Positions 8,001 through 14,151 of a stretch of DNA of 14,445 bases are shown here, one piece after another. Origin of the DNA: Prevotella sp. (GTDB lineage Bacteria; Bacteroidota; Bacteroidia; Bacteroidales; Bacteroidaceae); assembly GCA_017623335.1 (NCBI GenBank), contig JAGAPI010000084.1, positions 1-14,445 of the forward strand, given 5' to 3'. Each line of letters opens with the position of its first letter. Within the stretch, counting starts at the first letter, position 1. A program made the position numbers and the translations under genes. The notes beneath the pieces were generated by a model. It was not told the DNA's origin and searched no databases. It saw nothing but the letters and a program-made list of their open reading frames with translations.

Positions 8001-8069
8001 GGTATTGTCATCGAGAAGAACATATACTCCGACGGAAGCGTGAAGGTGATTAAGAAGATTTGCAAATAA
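5040..8069 (+). CDS. Secreted multidomain GH10 endo-1,4-beta-xylanase with autotransporter-type beta repeats
   Basis: This 1009-residue xylanase has a signal peptide at 1-19 (cleavage AHA|AP). Residues ~22-185 form a jelly-roll CBM-like domain ending in YYIDNICLAG. Residues ~190-460 are Gly/Thr/Asn-rich beta repeats, including a passenger-associated repeat (KEGAGTYTITGN...GIRLLGGTLLIN, ~381-410) and GTIIPG; a further beta domain runs to ~585. An Asp-rich linker spans ~590-619. The GH10 catalytic barrel is ~620-945: GHTLAWHSQVPAWV, the acid/base Glu756 in WDVCNEV, FINEYG, the nucleophile Glu873 in ITELDIAL, and WGISDNHSWR. The last ~35 residues (DIYGRCV...KGIVIEK...SDGSVKVIKK) resemble degenerate Por/T9SS-like sorting tails common in this group. 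It should hydrolyse internal xylan bonds outside the cell. No SusC/D genes flank it. It has its own promoter and terminator. GH10 is certain; the CBM call is tentative. Confidence 0.95.
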   Translation: MKKICSLVAATIMVAGAHAAPLTVCDFEDYPVGTTWTLWSSDGNAVTSTATVETDPANADNKVLHIKLEEWGCHPEFKIPTELRGKALTDRYPIVTCDIYRSGNDNADAYKQFAVFIGSQEVYRDESYPHQGNIKVWQHRKYTMKPAGADNTEGVIRLGLHHNNTDYYIDNICLAGEYDDYLTTEDGGILDYCTANTSSSYRNISDNIFIPAGTTTNVRTSRYTEWTGKVAGDGTLNIYSGGERSYIGTAKSKGATWPDWSTMRGTVSIYPYKEVAANCGFYGLVMSSGTFQPDNLEASRCNEVFKNSKVVLHDGATIAIESGTRGIRFGELNTMAGSTLDGYYKKGTANSYYIVGGTGTDGILAGKILASSSGNSVGLIKEGAGTYTITGNENNINAGIRLLGGTLLINNDAEAAETGGKSGATGNGGTLFVFNGTTLGGNGSIGAQTEVYGTIIPGMANAGTLTFADYTTSAGVNVTLHPEANIICRVKNAKEYARLDIKGMMAYNNKTQEFEESEKTPRLTIALTDDAALQVNDEITLLTTNKKDGNGWSFRIRYPKAYTWVVEQREGADGEYSIVAKVTSLDYNGQGDVSDDDDDAPGNKGEYPDDDWTADINDDTPLRTYSARLKKNIGVAVASYRYDCSRDDGETGLVGREFDLLVGENEMKFDATEPSKGSFNYGGADAVMWVADRYKQEVRGHTLAWHSQVPAWVSQDGKKNNHNYTRQELLDILKNHIFNVVGKYKGRIREWDVCNEVLDDDQSIVRTNPDAYKLRPSIWSTYIGEEFIDSAFVWAHQADPEARLFINEYGAEFMGDTKTEAYYNLIKRLKADKRPIDGCGLQCHLTTGQLDTLKLEKNIRRYAEMDMDCIITELDIALANPYADNALDIQAKEYGAITRVFLRNDNCPSMLLWGISDNHSWRHNNPLLFDSSLKPKPAYYNVHAQLRLAAEKAQADGIVAPEQSGNDAKIISTSRHDIYGRCVSTAKGIVIEKNIYSDGSVKVIKKICK

Positions 8070-8080
8070 GACAAAACAAT

Positions 8081-8129
8081 AAAAAATAAGGCAATAAGGA
8101 GCGCATATATCCTTATTGCCTTATTTTTT
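8081..8129. terminator. Bidirectional terminator between convergent xylanase and Rid-like genes
   Basis: A perfect 20-bp stem has arms 8081-8100 and 8110-8129 (inner part GGCAATAAGGA / TCCTTATTGCC) around a 9-nt loop. The A-run on the left and T-run on the right give a U-tract in either direction. It begins 11 bp after the xylanase stop and lies about 100 bp beyond the stop of the minus-strand gene, so it probably serves both. Confidence 0.9.
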
Positions 8130-8228
8130 TCCATATTATATTTTTCTTTATCTGTTTCCACAAAGTTTGATAAAAGTCTATTTCGGATTCCCTTTTAGAC
8201 ATAGGAGCGCATACCGTCGAGGATGGAG

Positions 8229-9380
8229 TTAAAATTTAGGCAGGCTGTTGTCACTCCGTTCTTTCACAGCCATGCACTCCATCTCTATGAGCCATCCTGA
8301 GCGGCACACGGGAGCATGAACAATAACGTAGGGCTTGTGGGGAAAGCGTTCTGCAAAGATGCGGCTCACCACAGCATAATCGGAACTGTCACGCAGATAC
8401 ACCGATATCTGGCAAATGTCATCCATGGTGCATTCTGCCTCAGCCAGCAGCGCCTCCACGTTCTCCATCATGCGTTCAGCCTGTCTCACTATGTCGCCTG
8501 GACAAACCACCTGTCCCTTGTTGTCTATGCTCGCCGTACCCGAGATGAACACGTGGCGGCGGTCGGCATAGTCAACCATTGTACCACGCTCGAAACTCAC
8601 CCCGTAGTCACTCGTGCGGTTAAGATGCGTGGGGGCATAAAGATAGCGTATCTGCTCTGGACGTATGCCGGCAATGGCATAGCTGTCCATCTGCGAGAGC
8701 ACGTTAGGGTCAGCCTGACGGCCGCCAATGCCCGTGCTGGCAATAAAGTGTGTCTGGTTGGTGAGTCCCTGGGTGAAAAACACCTGATTGCGCGCCCTCA
8801 CCACTCCACCGTAGTTCAAGTCCACATCATTCACAAAGAACCATGTACGTATGCAGTTGTCCTTCAAAGTGCATCCCTCCTGTTTCAGCTGCATCACATA
8901 CTCATTGAAGAGCAGGCGTGTCTGATACTCGCTGTTGACGGCAAGGTTGTGCGCTCCCCCGCCCCACAGGTGGGTGAAATCTCCGTGGCTCACGGCGTGC
9001 AGTCCGTTGCCGTGGCAGCTCACGCTACGCATGCCTGTCATGAGATATGCCCACAACGAAACCTTAGTGCCGTCGAGCGGAGGCTGCTCAATCACGGAGA
9101 TGGCGCAGTCGCAGCCCTCAGGCTCCATGGCGTATATGCCGTCGGCCTGGTTGGCGGCATCGCTCAGATAGTAACGCTTAAACACGGCGGCAAATCCATG
9201 CAGGCTGTCTGTGAGCAGCTGCACAAAAGCATTGTCCACCGCCTGCAGCTGGCTGCGGTAAGACATGGTTGCATCGGTTACATGAATCTGAACATGGGCC
9301 TCACTCACCTCTGTGCCGTTGCTGAACGTAAAAACCTCGGCAGTGACACTGCCATAATTGTATTTAGTGAATTTATTCAT
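8229..9380 (-). CDS. Two-domain Rid (YjgF/YER057c/UK114) superfamily protein, chorismatase-like architecture
   Basis: This is a 383-residue cytoplasmic protein without a signal peptide. The C-terminal part (~265-372) is a typical Rid fold: HVFISGTASIDNKGQV, a helix with QAERMMENVEALLAEAECTMDDICQISVYLRD, and the last strand WLIEMECMAV. The N-terminal ~250 residues are longer than in RidA and hold GGGAHN and FFTQGLTNQTHFIASTGIGGR. A Rid-like domain after a long N-terminal domain recalls FkbO/Hyg5/XanB2 chorismatases, which hydrolyse chorismate, but the similarity is judged by eye. The PAR(S/T) segment that supplies the key Arg of RidA imine deaminases reads KPYVIV here, so classic RidA activity is unlikely. 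Arg360 and Glu366/Glu368 are left as polar candidates in the pocket. The gene stands alone, divergent from the porin operon. Substrate unknown. Confidence 0.7.
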   Translation of the reverse strand: MNKFTKYNYGSVTAEVFTFSNGTEVSEAHVQIHVTDATMSYRSQLQAVDNAFVQLLTDSLHGFAAVFKRYYLSDAANQADGIYAMEPEGCDCAISVIEQPPLDGTKVSLWAYLMTGMRSVSCHGNGLHAVSHGDFTHLWGGGAHNLAVNSEYQTRLLFNEYVMQLKQEGCTLKDNCIRTWFFVNDVDLNYGGVVRARNQVFFTQGLTNQTHFIASTGIGGRQADPNVLSQMDSYAIAGIRPEQIRYLYAPTHLNRTSDYGVSFERGTMVDYADRRHVFISGTASIDNKGQVVCPGDIVRQAERMMENVEALLAEAECTMDDICQISVYLRDSSDYAVVSRIFAERFPHKPYVIVHAPVCRSGWLIEMECMAVKERSDNSLPKF

Positions 9381-9422
9381 TATTCTCTATCATATCGTAG
9401 TTTTCAAAAGTAAAAAGCGCTG

Positions 9423-9454
9423 CAAAGTTAACAAAATATTTTCTCATACGGAAA
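9423..9454 (-). promoter_or_regulatory. Promoter of the Rid-like gene (minus strand)
   Basis: On the minus strand, TAACTTTG (plus coordinates 9430-9423) is preceded after 20 bp by TTTC (9454-9451), one base off the TTTG -33 box. The leader would be about 35 nt to the start codon at 9380. Confidence 0.65.
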
Positions 9455-9475
9455 TTATTTCGTTTTTTTATTTAA

Positions 9476-9540
9476 AATACCTAAAAATGAGGACACAACA
9501 ATAAACAGCAGATGTAAAAAATTACCAATTTTTAGGTATT
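9476..9540. promoter_or_regulatory. 13-bp perfect inverted repeat between divergent promoters (candidate operator)
   Basis: AATACCTAAAAAT at 9476-9488 is exactly repeated in inverted orientation as ATTTTTAGGTATT at 9528-9540, with 39 bp between the arms. The right arm overlaps the -33 box (TTG 9539-9541) of the porin operon promoter. The left arm lies upstream of the minus-strand promoter. A nested TACC-N8-GGTA (9523-9538) adds symmetry at the right arm. The placement suggests a repressor or activator site; the regulator is unknown. Confidence 0.5.
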
Positions 9541-9569
9541 GCAGGAAATTTCTAAAAGCCGTACCTTTG
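9539..9569 (+). promoter_or_regulatory. Promoter of the porin-imelysin-DHOR operon
   Basis: TTG (9539-9541), a 20-bp spacer and TACCTTTG (9562-9569) match the -33/-7 consensus with the same spacing as at 4886 and 14114. Transcription would begin near 9575, about 28 nt before ATG 9604. Confidence 0.8.
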
Positions 9570-9603
9570 CAGCCGGAAAAAAGAAACAAAATAAGGATAG
9601 TTT

Positions 9604-10911
9604 ATGAACAGTATCAGATTAGGACTTATCGCCGGCGCATTGATGACCGGCATTGCAACAGCCGGCGCACAGCAGACGGCCGCCGACAGCGTGCTGCAAC
9701 AGCACGTCAGCGGGAAACGCCTCAGCATCGGCGGCTATGGAGAGGCGGCATATTCGCGCAACTTCTACAGCGACAACGGGAAGCGCTATTCCAACGCACC
9801 TGCCTACAAAAACGACCCGAGCCACGGGCGGTTCGACATTCCACATGCCGTGATTTACATTGGCTACGACTTCGGCAAGGGCTGGACCTTCGGCACGGAG
9901 ATAGAGTTTGAGCATGGCGGCATTGGCGGCGCAATAGAATATGAGGCGGAAGAGAGCATCGAGTATGAGAGCGAGACCGAGAAAGGCGGCGAGGTGGAGC
10001 TGGAGCAGTTCTGGATTCAAAAGTCGTTCGGAAAGGCTTTCAACATACGTGCCGGACATATTGTGGTGCCAGTAGGCTTGACCAATGCCCACCATGAGCC
10101 GCTCAACTTCTTCACCGTCTACCGTCCTGAAGGCGAAAATACCATACTGCCCTGCACGTGGCACCAGACGGGAGTGGCGCTGTGGGGACGCAGCGGCGAC
10201 TTCCGCTACGAAGCGCAACTTGTGGCGGGACTTAACGCTCTCAACTTCAGCCGCAGCAACTGGATTCAAGGCGGCACAAAAAGCCCTTACGAGTTTGAGG
10301 TGGCAAACAAATATGGTGTCAGCGCACGTGTGGACAACTATTCCATACCCGGCCTGCGCATAGGAGTGAGCGGCTACTACGGACAGTCGATGCACAACAC
10401 CACGCCACACGACATGGAGAAAGGAGACGCCAAGCGCGTGAAGGGCAACGTATACATAGGAGCACTGGACTTCACATACAACCAACATAACTGGCTGGTG
10501 CGCGGCAATGCCGACTATGGCTACGTGAGCGATGCACAGACCATCGCCTCCTACACCTATCCCGGCACCTCACTGGTGAAGCCCAACGAGAGCGGCAGCA
10601 ACAAATACTTCGGCAGCCACGCCATAGCCACCATGGTGGAAGCTGGCTACGATGTGTTCTCGCAGATTGAAAAGATGCGCCGCGACAGGCAGAAGCTCTA
10701 TGTGTTCGGACATTTTGAATACTACGACTCAAGCATCGGCAACACCACCTCGCAGTGGACCGGCAAGAAGATTCTCGCCGGCGGCATCAACTACCAGCCC
10801 ATGCCGCAAATATGTATCAAGGCTGAATACAACCACAGAATGCTCAAAAGCCAGTACAACAATGAGCCTGCCATAAACATCGGCGTGACCTACCAGGGAT
10901 TTTTCCTATAA
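9604..10911 (+). CDS. Outer-membrane porin-like beta-barrel protein, first gene of the imelysin operon
   Basis: This 435-residue protein has a signal peptide (cleavage after TAGA, before Gln23). The mature part is a series of amphipathic beta strands: LSIGGYGEAAYS, VIYIGYDFGKGWTFGTEIEFEH, FNIRAGHIVVPVG, GLRIGVSGYYGQS. It ends in a strand closing with GVTYQGFFL, as in outer-membrane barrels. It resembles Bacteroidota porins of the phosphate-selective porin O/P type, but the substrate is not evident. A Glu-rich segment at residues 112-134 contains 11 Glu in 23 positions and may form an acidic loop. It is followed after 52 bp by imelysin and then the di-heme lipoprotein, so it is probably the outer-membrane channel or anchor of that system. 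Nothing in the sequence fixes phosphate or iron as the ligand. Confidence 0.8.
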   Translation: MNSIRLGLIAGALMTGIATAGAQQTAADSVLQQHVSGKRLSIGGYGEAAYSRNFYSDNGKRYSNAPAYKNDPSHGRFDIPHAVIYIGYDFGKGWTFGTEIEFEHGGIGGAIEYEAEESIEYESETEKGGEVELEQFWIQKSFGKAFNIRAGHIVVPVGLTNAHHEPLNFFTVYRPEGENTILPCTWHQTGVALWGRSGDFRYEAQLVAGLNALNFSRSNWIQGGTKSPYEFEVANKYGVSARVDNYSIPGLRIGVSGYYGQSMHNTTPHDMEKGDAKRVKGNVYIGALDFTYNQHNWLVRGNADYGYVSDAQTIASYTYPGTSLVKPNESGSNKYFGSHAIATMVEAGYDVFSQIEKMRRDRQKLYVFGHFEYYDSSIGNTTSQWTGKKILAGGINYQPMPQICIKAEYNHRMLKSQYNNEPAINIGVTYQGFFL

Positions 10912-10963
10912 AACAACAGAAACGAAGAACATAGAAAAATTTATCATAAAATCAAAATTAAAA

Positions 10964-12262
10964 ATGAAGAAAACAGCAAAATTCATGGCAATGCTCCTGC
11001 TGGGAGTATGCACAACGGGAGTCTCATCGTGCTCGGACGACGACAATGACGAGACAACCGTCAATGCCGTCAGCAAAAGCCTGATGGAACAGACAGCACA
11101 AACCTACGTAGACGATGTGGTATACCCCACATACACCGCTCTGGCAAACAATGCCCAGACCCTCTACGAGGCATGCGCAAAACTCTATGCAAACGCCAAG
11201 GCCAACAGCATGACGCAGAGCGACATCAACGCCGCCTGCGAGGCGTTCAAGGACGCACGCATGGAATGGGAGCGCAGCGAGGCATTCCTCTATGGTGCCG
11301 CCACCGACAACGAGATTGACCCGCACATTGACTCATGGCCATTAGACCGCGACCAGTTAGTGGCCGCACTCAACAGCAACGCCATCATCAGCGGCATCAA
11401 CGGCTCCGCACCTGCAAAGTTCGTTTATGAGAACAACGGCAATTTCGACTCGGTGCTGGGCTTCCACGGACTGGAGTTCGTGCTTTTCCGCAACGGCAGC
11501 AACCGCACCGTGGCAGACTTTCAAGGCAACGAGAATGCCGAGGGCATGACCTCGGTGAAGGGCATCGACGAACTGGCTTTCGCGGCTGCCGTGGCAGAGG
11601 ATGTGCGCAACATGACAACCCTGCTGGAATACGGCTGGCTGGCAAACGGCATCTCATCACCGCACAACGGCATACTCACTGCCGCTCCATGGGTGGTGGA
11701 AGGCACACTGAACAAGGGACTCTCGCCACGCAACATGGGATACGGCGACTATCTGCTTGCAGCCACCACTGCAAACGGCTATTTCCAGACATGGCAGGAG
11801 ACCATGGAGAACATTCTCATTGGCGGCTGCTCAAACATCTGTCAGGAGGTTTACCAGCAGAAGCTGGGACAGGCATACCGCGTAGCCACCAACCAAGGCG
11901 GCGAGGACGAGTCAATCGACTATATCGAGTCGCCCTACAGCAAGCGCTCGTTCATAGACTATCAGGACAACATACACTCCATCAGGAACGTGCTCTACGG
12001 CACACGCAACATCAGCGCCAGCTCTCCCGCAGCCAACTCGCTCATGGCAATCATGCGCGACCACAATTATCCCGGCTACCCTGCATTGAGCAATGCCCTC
12101 AACACTGCCATCAGTGCATTGGAGAATGCAAAAAACAGCGGGATCGCCTTTGTTGACGACCCCAAGAACGCACAGGTGAAAACCTGCATCGACGCCGTTC
12201 AGGAGCTTGACAACCAGCTGAACGAGGCAGGCGCATGGTTCCGTCGTCTCTCCGTAAAATAA
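10964..12262 (+). CDS. Imelysin (peptidase M75-like) family lipoprotein
   Basis: The protein has 432 residues with a type II signal peptide; the lipobox GVSSC gives Cys23 as the lipidated residue, followed by an acidic run SDDDNDE. The mature protein is largely helical, as expected for the two-bundle imelysin fold. It carries the diagnostic GxHxxE motif as GFHGLE (Gly166, His168, Glu171), together with the conserved MEWERSEAFLYG (~100-111) and IDSWPLD (~122-128) segments. Despite the M75 label, family members are thought to be metal-binding and linked to iron uptake (IrpA, EfeO M75 domain), not proven proteases. No N-terminal EfeO cupredoxin domain is present. It lies 52 bp after the porin and 33 bp before the di-heme protein. 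The acidic stretch after the cysteine suggests export to the cell surface. Family call firm, function inferred. Confidence 0.92.
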   Translation: MKKTAKFMAMLLLGVCTTGVSSCSDDDNDETTVNAVSKSLMEQTAQTYVDDVVYPTYTALANNAQTLYEACAKLYANAKANSMTQSDINAACEAFKDARMEWERSEAFLYGAATDNEIDPHIDSWPLDRDQLVAALNSNAIISGINGSAPAKFVYENNGNFDSVLGFHGLEFVLFRNGSNRTVADFQGNENAEGMTSVKGIDELAFAAAVAEDVRNMTTLLEYGWLANGISSPHNGILTAAPWVVEGTLNKGLSPRNMGYGDYLLAATTANGYFQTWQETMENILIGGCSNICQEVYQQKLGQAYRVATNQGGEDESIDYIESPYSKRSFIDYQDNIHSIRNVLYGTRNISASSPAANSLMAIMRDHNYPGYPALSNALNTAISALENAKNSGIAFVDDPKNAQVKTCIDAVQELDNQLNEAGAWFRRLSVK

Positions 12263-12295
12263 ATACACCTTTTATTTTATTAGCAACAAAACATC

Positions 12296-14047
12296 ATGAA
12301 CAATAAAAAATATCTGTATGCCTCAGCCGCTCTGCTCGCTCTTTCGGTGACAGCCTGCTCTGACAATGACGATGCCGACGGCGGAGGCGCAGCGGTGGAG
12401 ACCGATGCGAAGTATATAGGACAGGCTGTGGGAAATTTCTCTGCCGAGGAATGGTACCCGGGCGGTGAACTTGGCACAACCGAGAACACTGTGTCGGGAT
12501 GCTACGAAGACCCGGCACCAGCCGTGGAGCAGCAGGGACTGACTGAGAACTTCTTCATCGGCGAGCAGCTTTTTGAGCGTCAGTACACCATCAACACAGG
12601 AGTGTTTAAGGGACTCGGTCCGGCATCAACACGCAAATCGTGTCTCGACTGCCACCCCGGCTACGGTCACGGCAAGCGCATGAACTCCTACACCACCAGC
12701 TACGGCAACGGCAATGGTTACCTGCTTGTAGTCTACCATCCCACGGCACCTGGAAGCAACGACGGAGCCTATATCTCGGAAGTGACAGGAATGCCGCAGA
12801 CACAAGCCACATCGCCGTTCCTGCCTCCTATAGAGGAGAGCCAAATCAACCTGCAGTGGAAGACCGTCACCGCCATGGAGAGCGGACTGCCCCTGCAATT
12901 CCCCGACGGAGAAAGGTATGAGTTGATTTATCCTGAGCTGGACATCCCCGTCTCAGCATTCAACACCGACCCCAAGCCATCCAATCTTGCATTCCGCCTG
13001 GAGTCAACCATAGGAATCATCGGTACGGGTATGATTGACGCCATACCCAACGAGGCAATAGCCGAGCAGTATACCGCTGAAGCCAAGAGTCTGAGAGAGG
13101 CAGGACTGGACGTGTCGGAATATCTCAACCCCAACTTCTGGGACGAGAGCGCCAAGGCGATGGCAGCCGGAGCCTACTACCCCGTATTTGGCAAGGACGG
13201 CGTCAGCGGCGGCACCCATGCCGACGGCTCGAAGTACAACGGCACAGGACTGATTAAGCGTTTCACCTACGCCCTTACACGAGGCTCGCTGCAGGACGGT
13301 CCCGGAGCCAACGCCATCTGGAACATCACCAACGTGAGCCGTGCCGACCGTCCGAAACTGTACTCCACCAAGGCGTGGGCAAAGGCTATGGCAAACAACG
13401 ACAATGTGATAAGTGCCATACAGGCCGACCCCACATCGCCTTACTATGCCGACGGCACAAAGGAGGGCATCAGCAATGCCGTGTCCATACTGCTCGACCC
13501 GTCGACAAACCAGTTTGACAACGGCGTTCACAACTTCACTCCCGACCAGAGCATGGACAACTATTATTCGTTCATGGTGTGGCACCGCGGTTTAGCCATT
13601 CCACGTGCCCGCAACCTGAACGACACCGACGTGCAGCGTGGCAAGCAGCTGTTTATGGAAATGGGCTGCGCCACCTGTCACCGTCCGAAGTGGCAGACCA
13701 CCAGCGACAACTACATCACTGCCGACATGATGGCTGGCAAGAAGTTGCCGCGCTATCAGAACCAGACCATCTATCCATACTCTGACTTCGTACAACACAA
13801 GCTCTACATGGTGAACGACATACACGGCTCATGGTGCCGCACCACACCGCTGTGGGGACGCGGACTGTCGAGCCTCAACACCGGTGCCGAGGACCGGCTA
13901 CACGACTGCCGCGCACGCAACGAGGTGGAGGCAATCATGTGGCATGCCTACAGCAAGAAGAGCCACGCATATAGTTCTGCACAGAAATTCTACAACCTGC
14001 CAAAAGCCGACCGCGACGCAGTTGTAAAGTTTCTGAGGTCAATATAA
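12296..14047 (+). CDS. Di-heme oxidoreductase (DUF1111/COG3488) lipoprotein
   Basis: A 583-residue lipoprotein: signal peptide with lipobox SVTAC, lipidated Cys21, then SDNDDAD. Two c-type heme sites are present: CLDCH (Cys116, Cys119, His120) and CATCH (Cys458, Cys461, His462). Conserved DUF1111 features include IIGTGMIDAIP (~240-250), the RFTYALTRGSLQDGPGANAIW region, and a C-terminal LHDCRARNEVEAIMWHAY...FLRSI that corresponds to the family's HDGRA...EAI.WHGG ending. Here the usual Gly is Cys538. This family is annotated as thiol oxidoreductase or di-heme peroxidase-like and is often next to imelysins in iron-related loci; the reaction is not established. Heme must be attached outside the cytoplasm by a cytochrome c maturation system, and a ResB/CcsBA gene lies just downstream. 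It is the last gene of the operon. Confidence 0.92.
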   Translation: MNNKKYLYASAALLALSVTACSDNDDADGGGAAVETDAKYIGQAVGNFSAEEWYPGGELGTTENTVSGCYEDPAPAVEQQGLTENFFIGEQLFERQYTINTGVFKGLGPASTRKSCLDCHPGYGHGKRMNSYTTSYGNGNGYLLVVYHPTAPGSNDGAYISEVTGMPQTQATSPFLPPIEESQINLQWKTVTAMESGLPLQFPDGERYELIYPELDIPVSAFNTDPKPSNLAFRLESTIGIIGTGMIDAIPNEAIAEQYTAEAKSLREAGLDVSEYLNPNFWDESAKAMAAGAYYPVFGKDGVSGGTHADGSKYNGTGLIKRFTYALTRGSLQDGPGANAIWNITNVSRADRPKLYSTKAWAKAMANNDNVISAIQADPTSPYYADGTKEGISNAVSILLDPSTNQFDNGVHNFTPDQSMDNYYSFMVWHRGLAIPRARNLNDTDVQRGKQLFMEMGCATCHRPKWQTTSDNYITADMMAGKKLPRYQNQTIYPYSDFVQHKLYMVNDIHGSWCRTTPLWGRGLSSLNTGAEDRLHDCRARNEVEAIMWHAYSKKSHAYSSAQKFYNLPKADRDAVVKFLRSI

Positions 14048-14066
14048 CCAACATACTATCCACCAG

Positions 14067-14102
14067 GTCGGGAGGCTTCACGACAAGTCTCCCGACGTTT
14101 TT
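14067..14102 (+). terminator. Rho-independent terminator of the porin-imelysin-DHOR operon
   Basis: Stem arms at 14067-14078 and 14085-14096 pair over 12 bp with one G-U wobble (core GTCGGGAG / CTCCCGAC) around a 6-nt loop. They are followed by GTTTTT (14097-14102). It begins 20 bp after the stop codon and separates the operon from the cytochrome maturation gene. Confidence 0.9.
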
Positions 14103-14113
14103 ACCGCAAAACC

Positions 14114-14144
14114 TTGCATATATTCAAAAAAAACTGTAACTTTG
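14114..14144 (+). promoter_or_regulatory. Promoter directly in front of the ResB/CcsBA-like gene (leaderless transcript)
   Basis: TTG (14114-14116), 20 bp, then TAACTTTG (14137-14144) is a full consensus promoter. The ATG at 14152 lies only 7 nt after the -7 box, so transcription should start at or within about 3 nt of the start codon. Confidence 0.8.
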
Positions 14145-14151
14145 CCGCATC

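Noticed and set aside
7973..8161. Small hydrophobic 62-residue frame on the minus strand
   Set aside because: It runs through the bidirectional terminator and the antisense of the xylanase C-terminus. Its hydrophobicity comes from the AT-rich stem; no promoter precedes it.
8202..8211. GGAGCGCATA also present in the terminator loop region at 8099-8108
   Set aside because: A 10-bp direct repeat without flanking similarity or mobile-element features; most likely chance.
8316..9413. 365-codon open frame on the plus strand across the Rid-like gene
   Set aside because: The minus-strand frame carries a clear Rid fold signature plus a matching promoter. The plus-strand translation has no recognisable domain.
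9567..9911. 114-codon plus-strand frame starting upstream of the porin
   Set aside because: It overlaps the porin in another frame, is Arg-rich in the way typical of shadow frames, and lacks the porin's signal peptide and barrel pattern.
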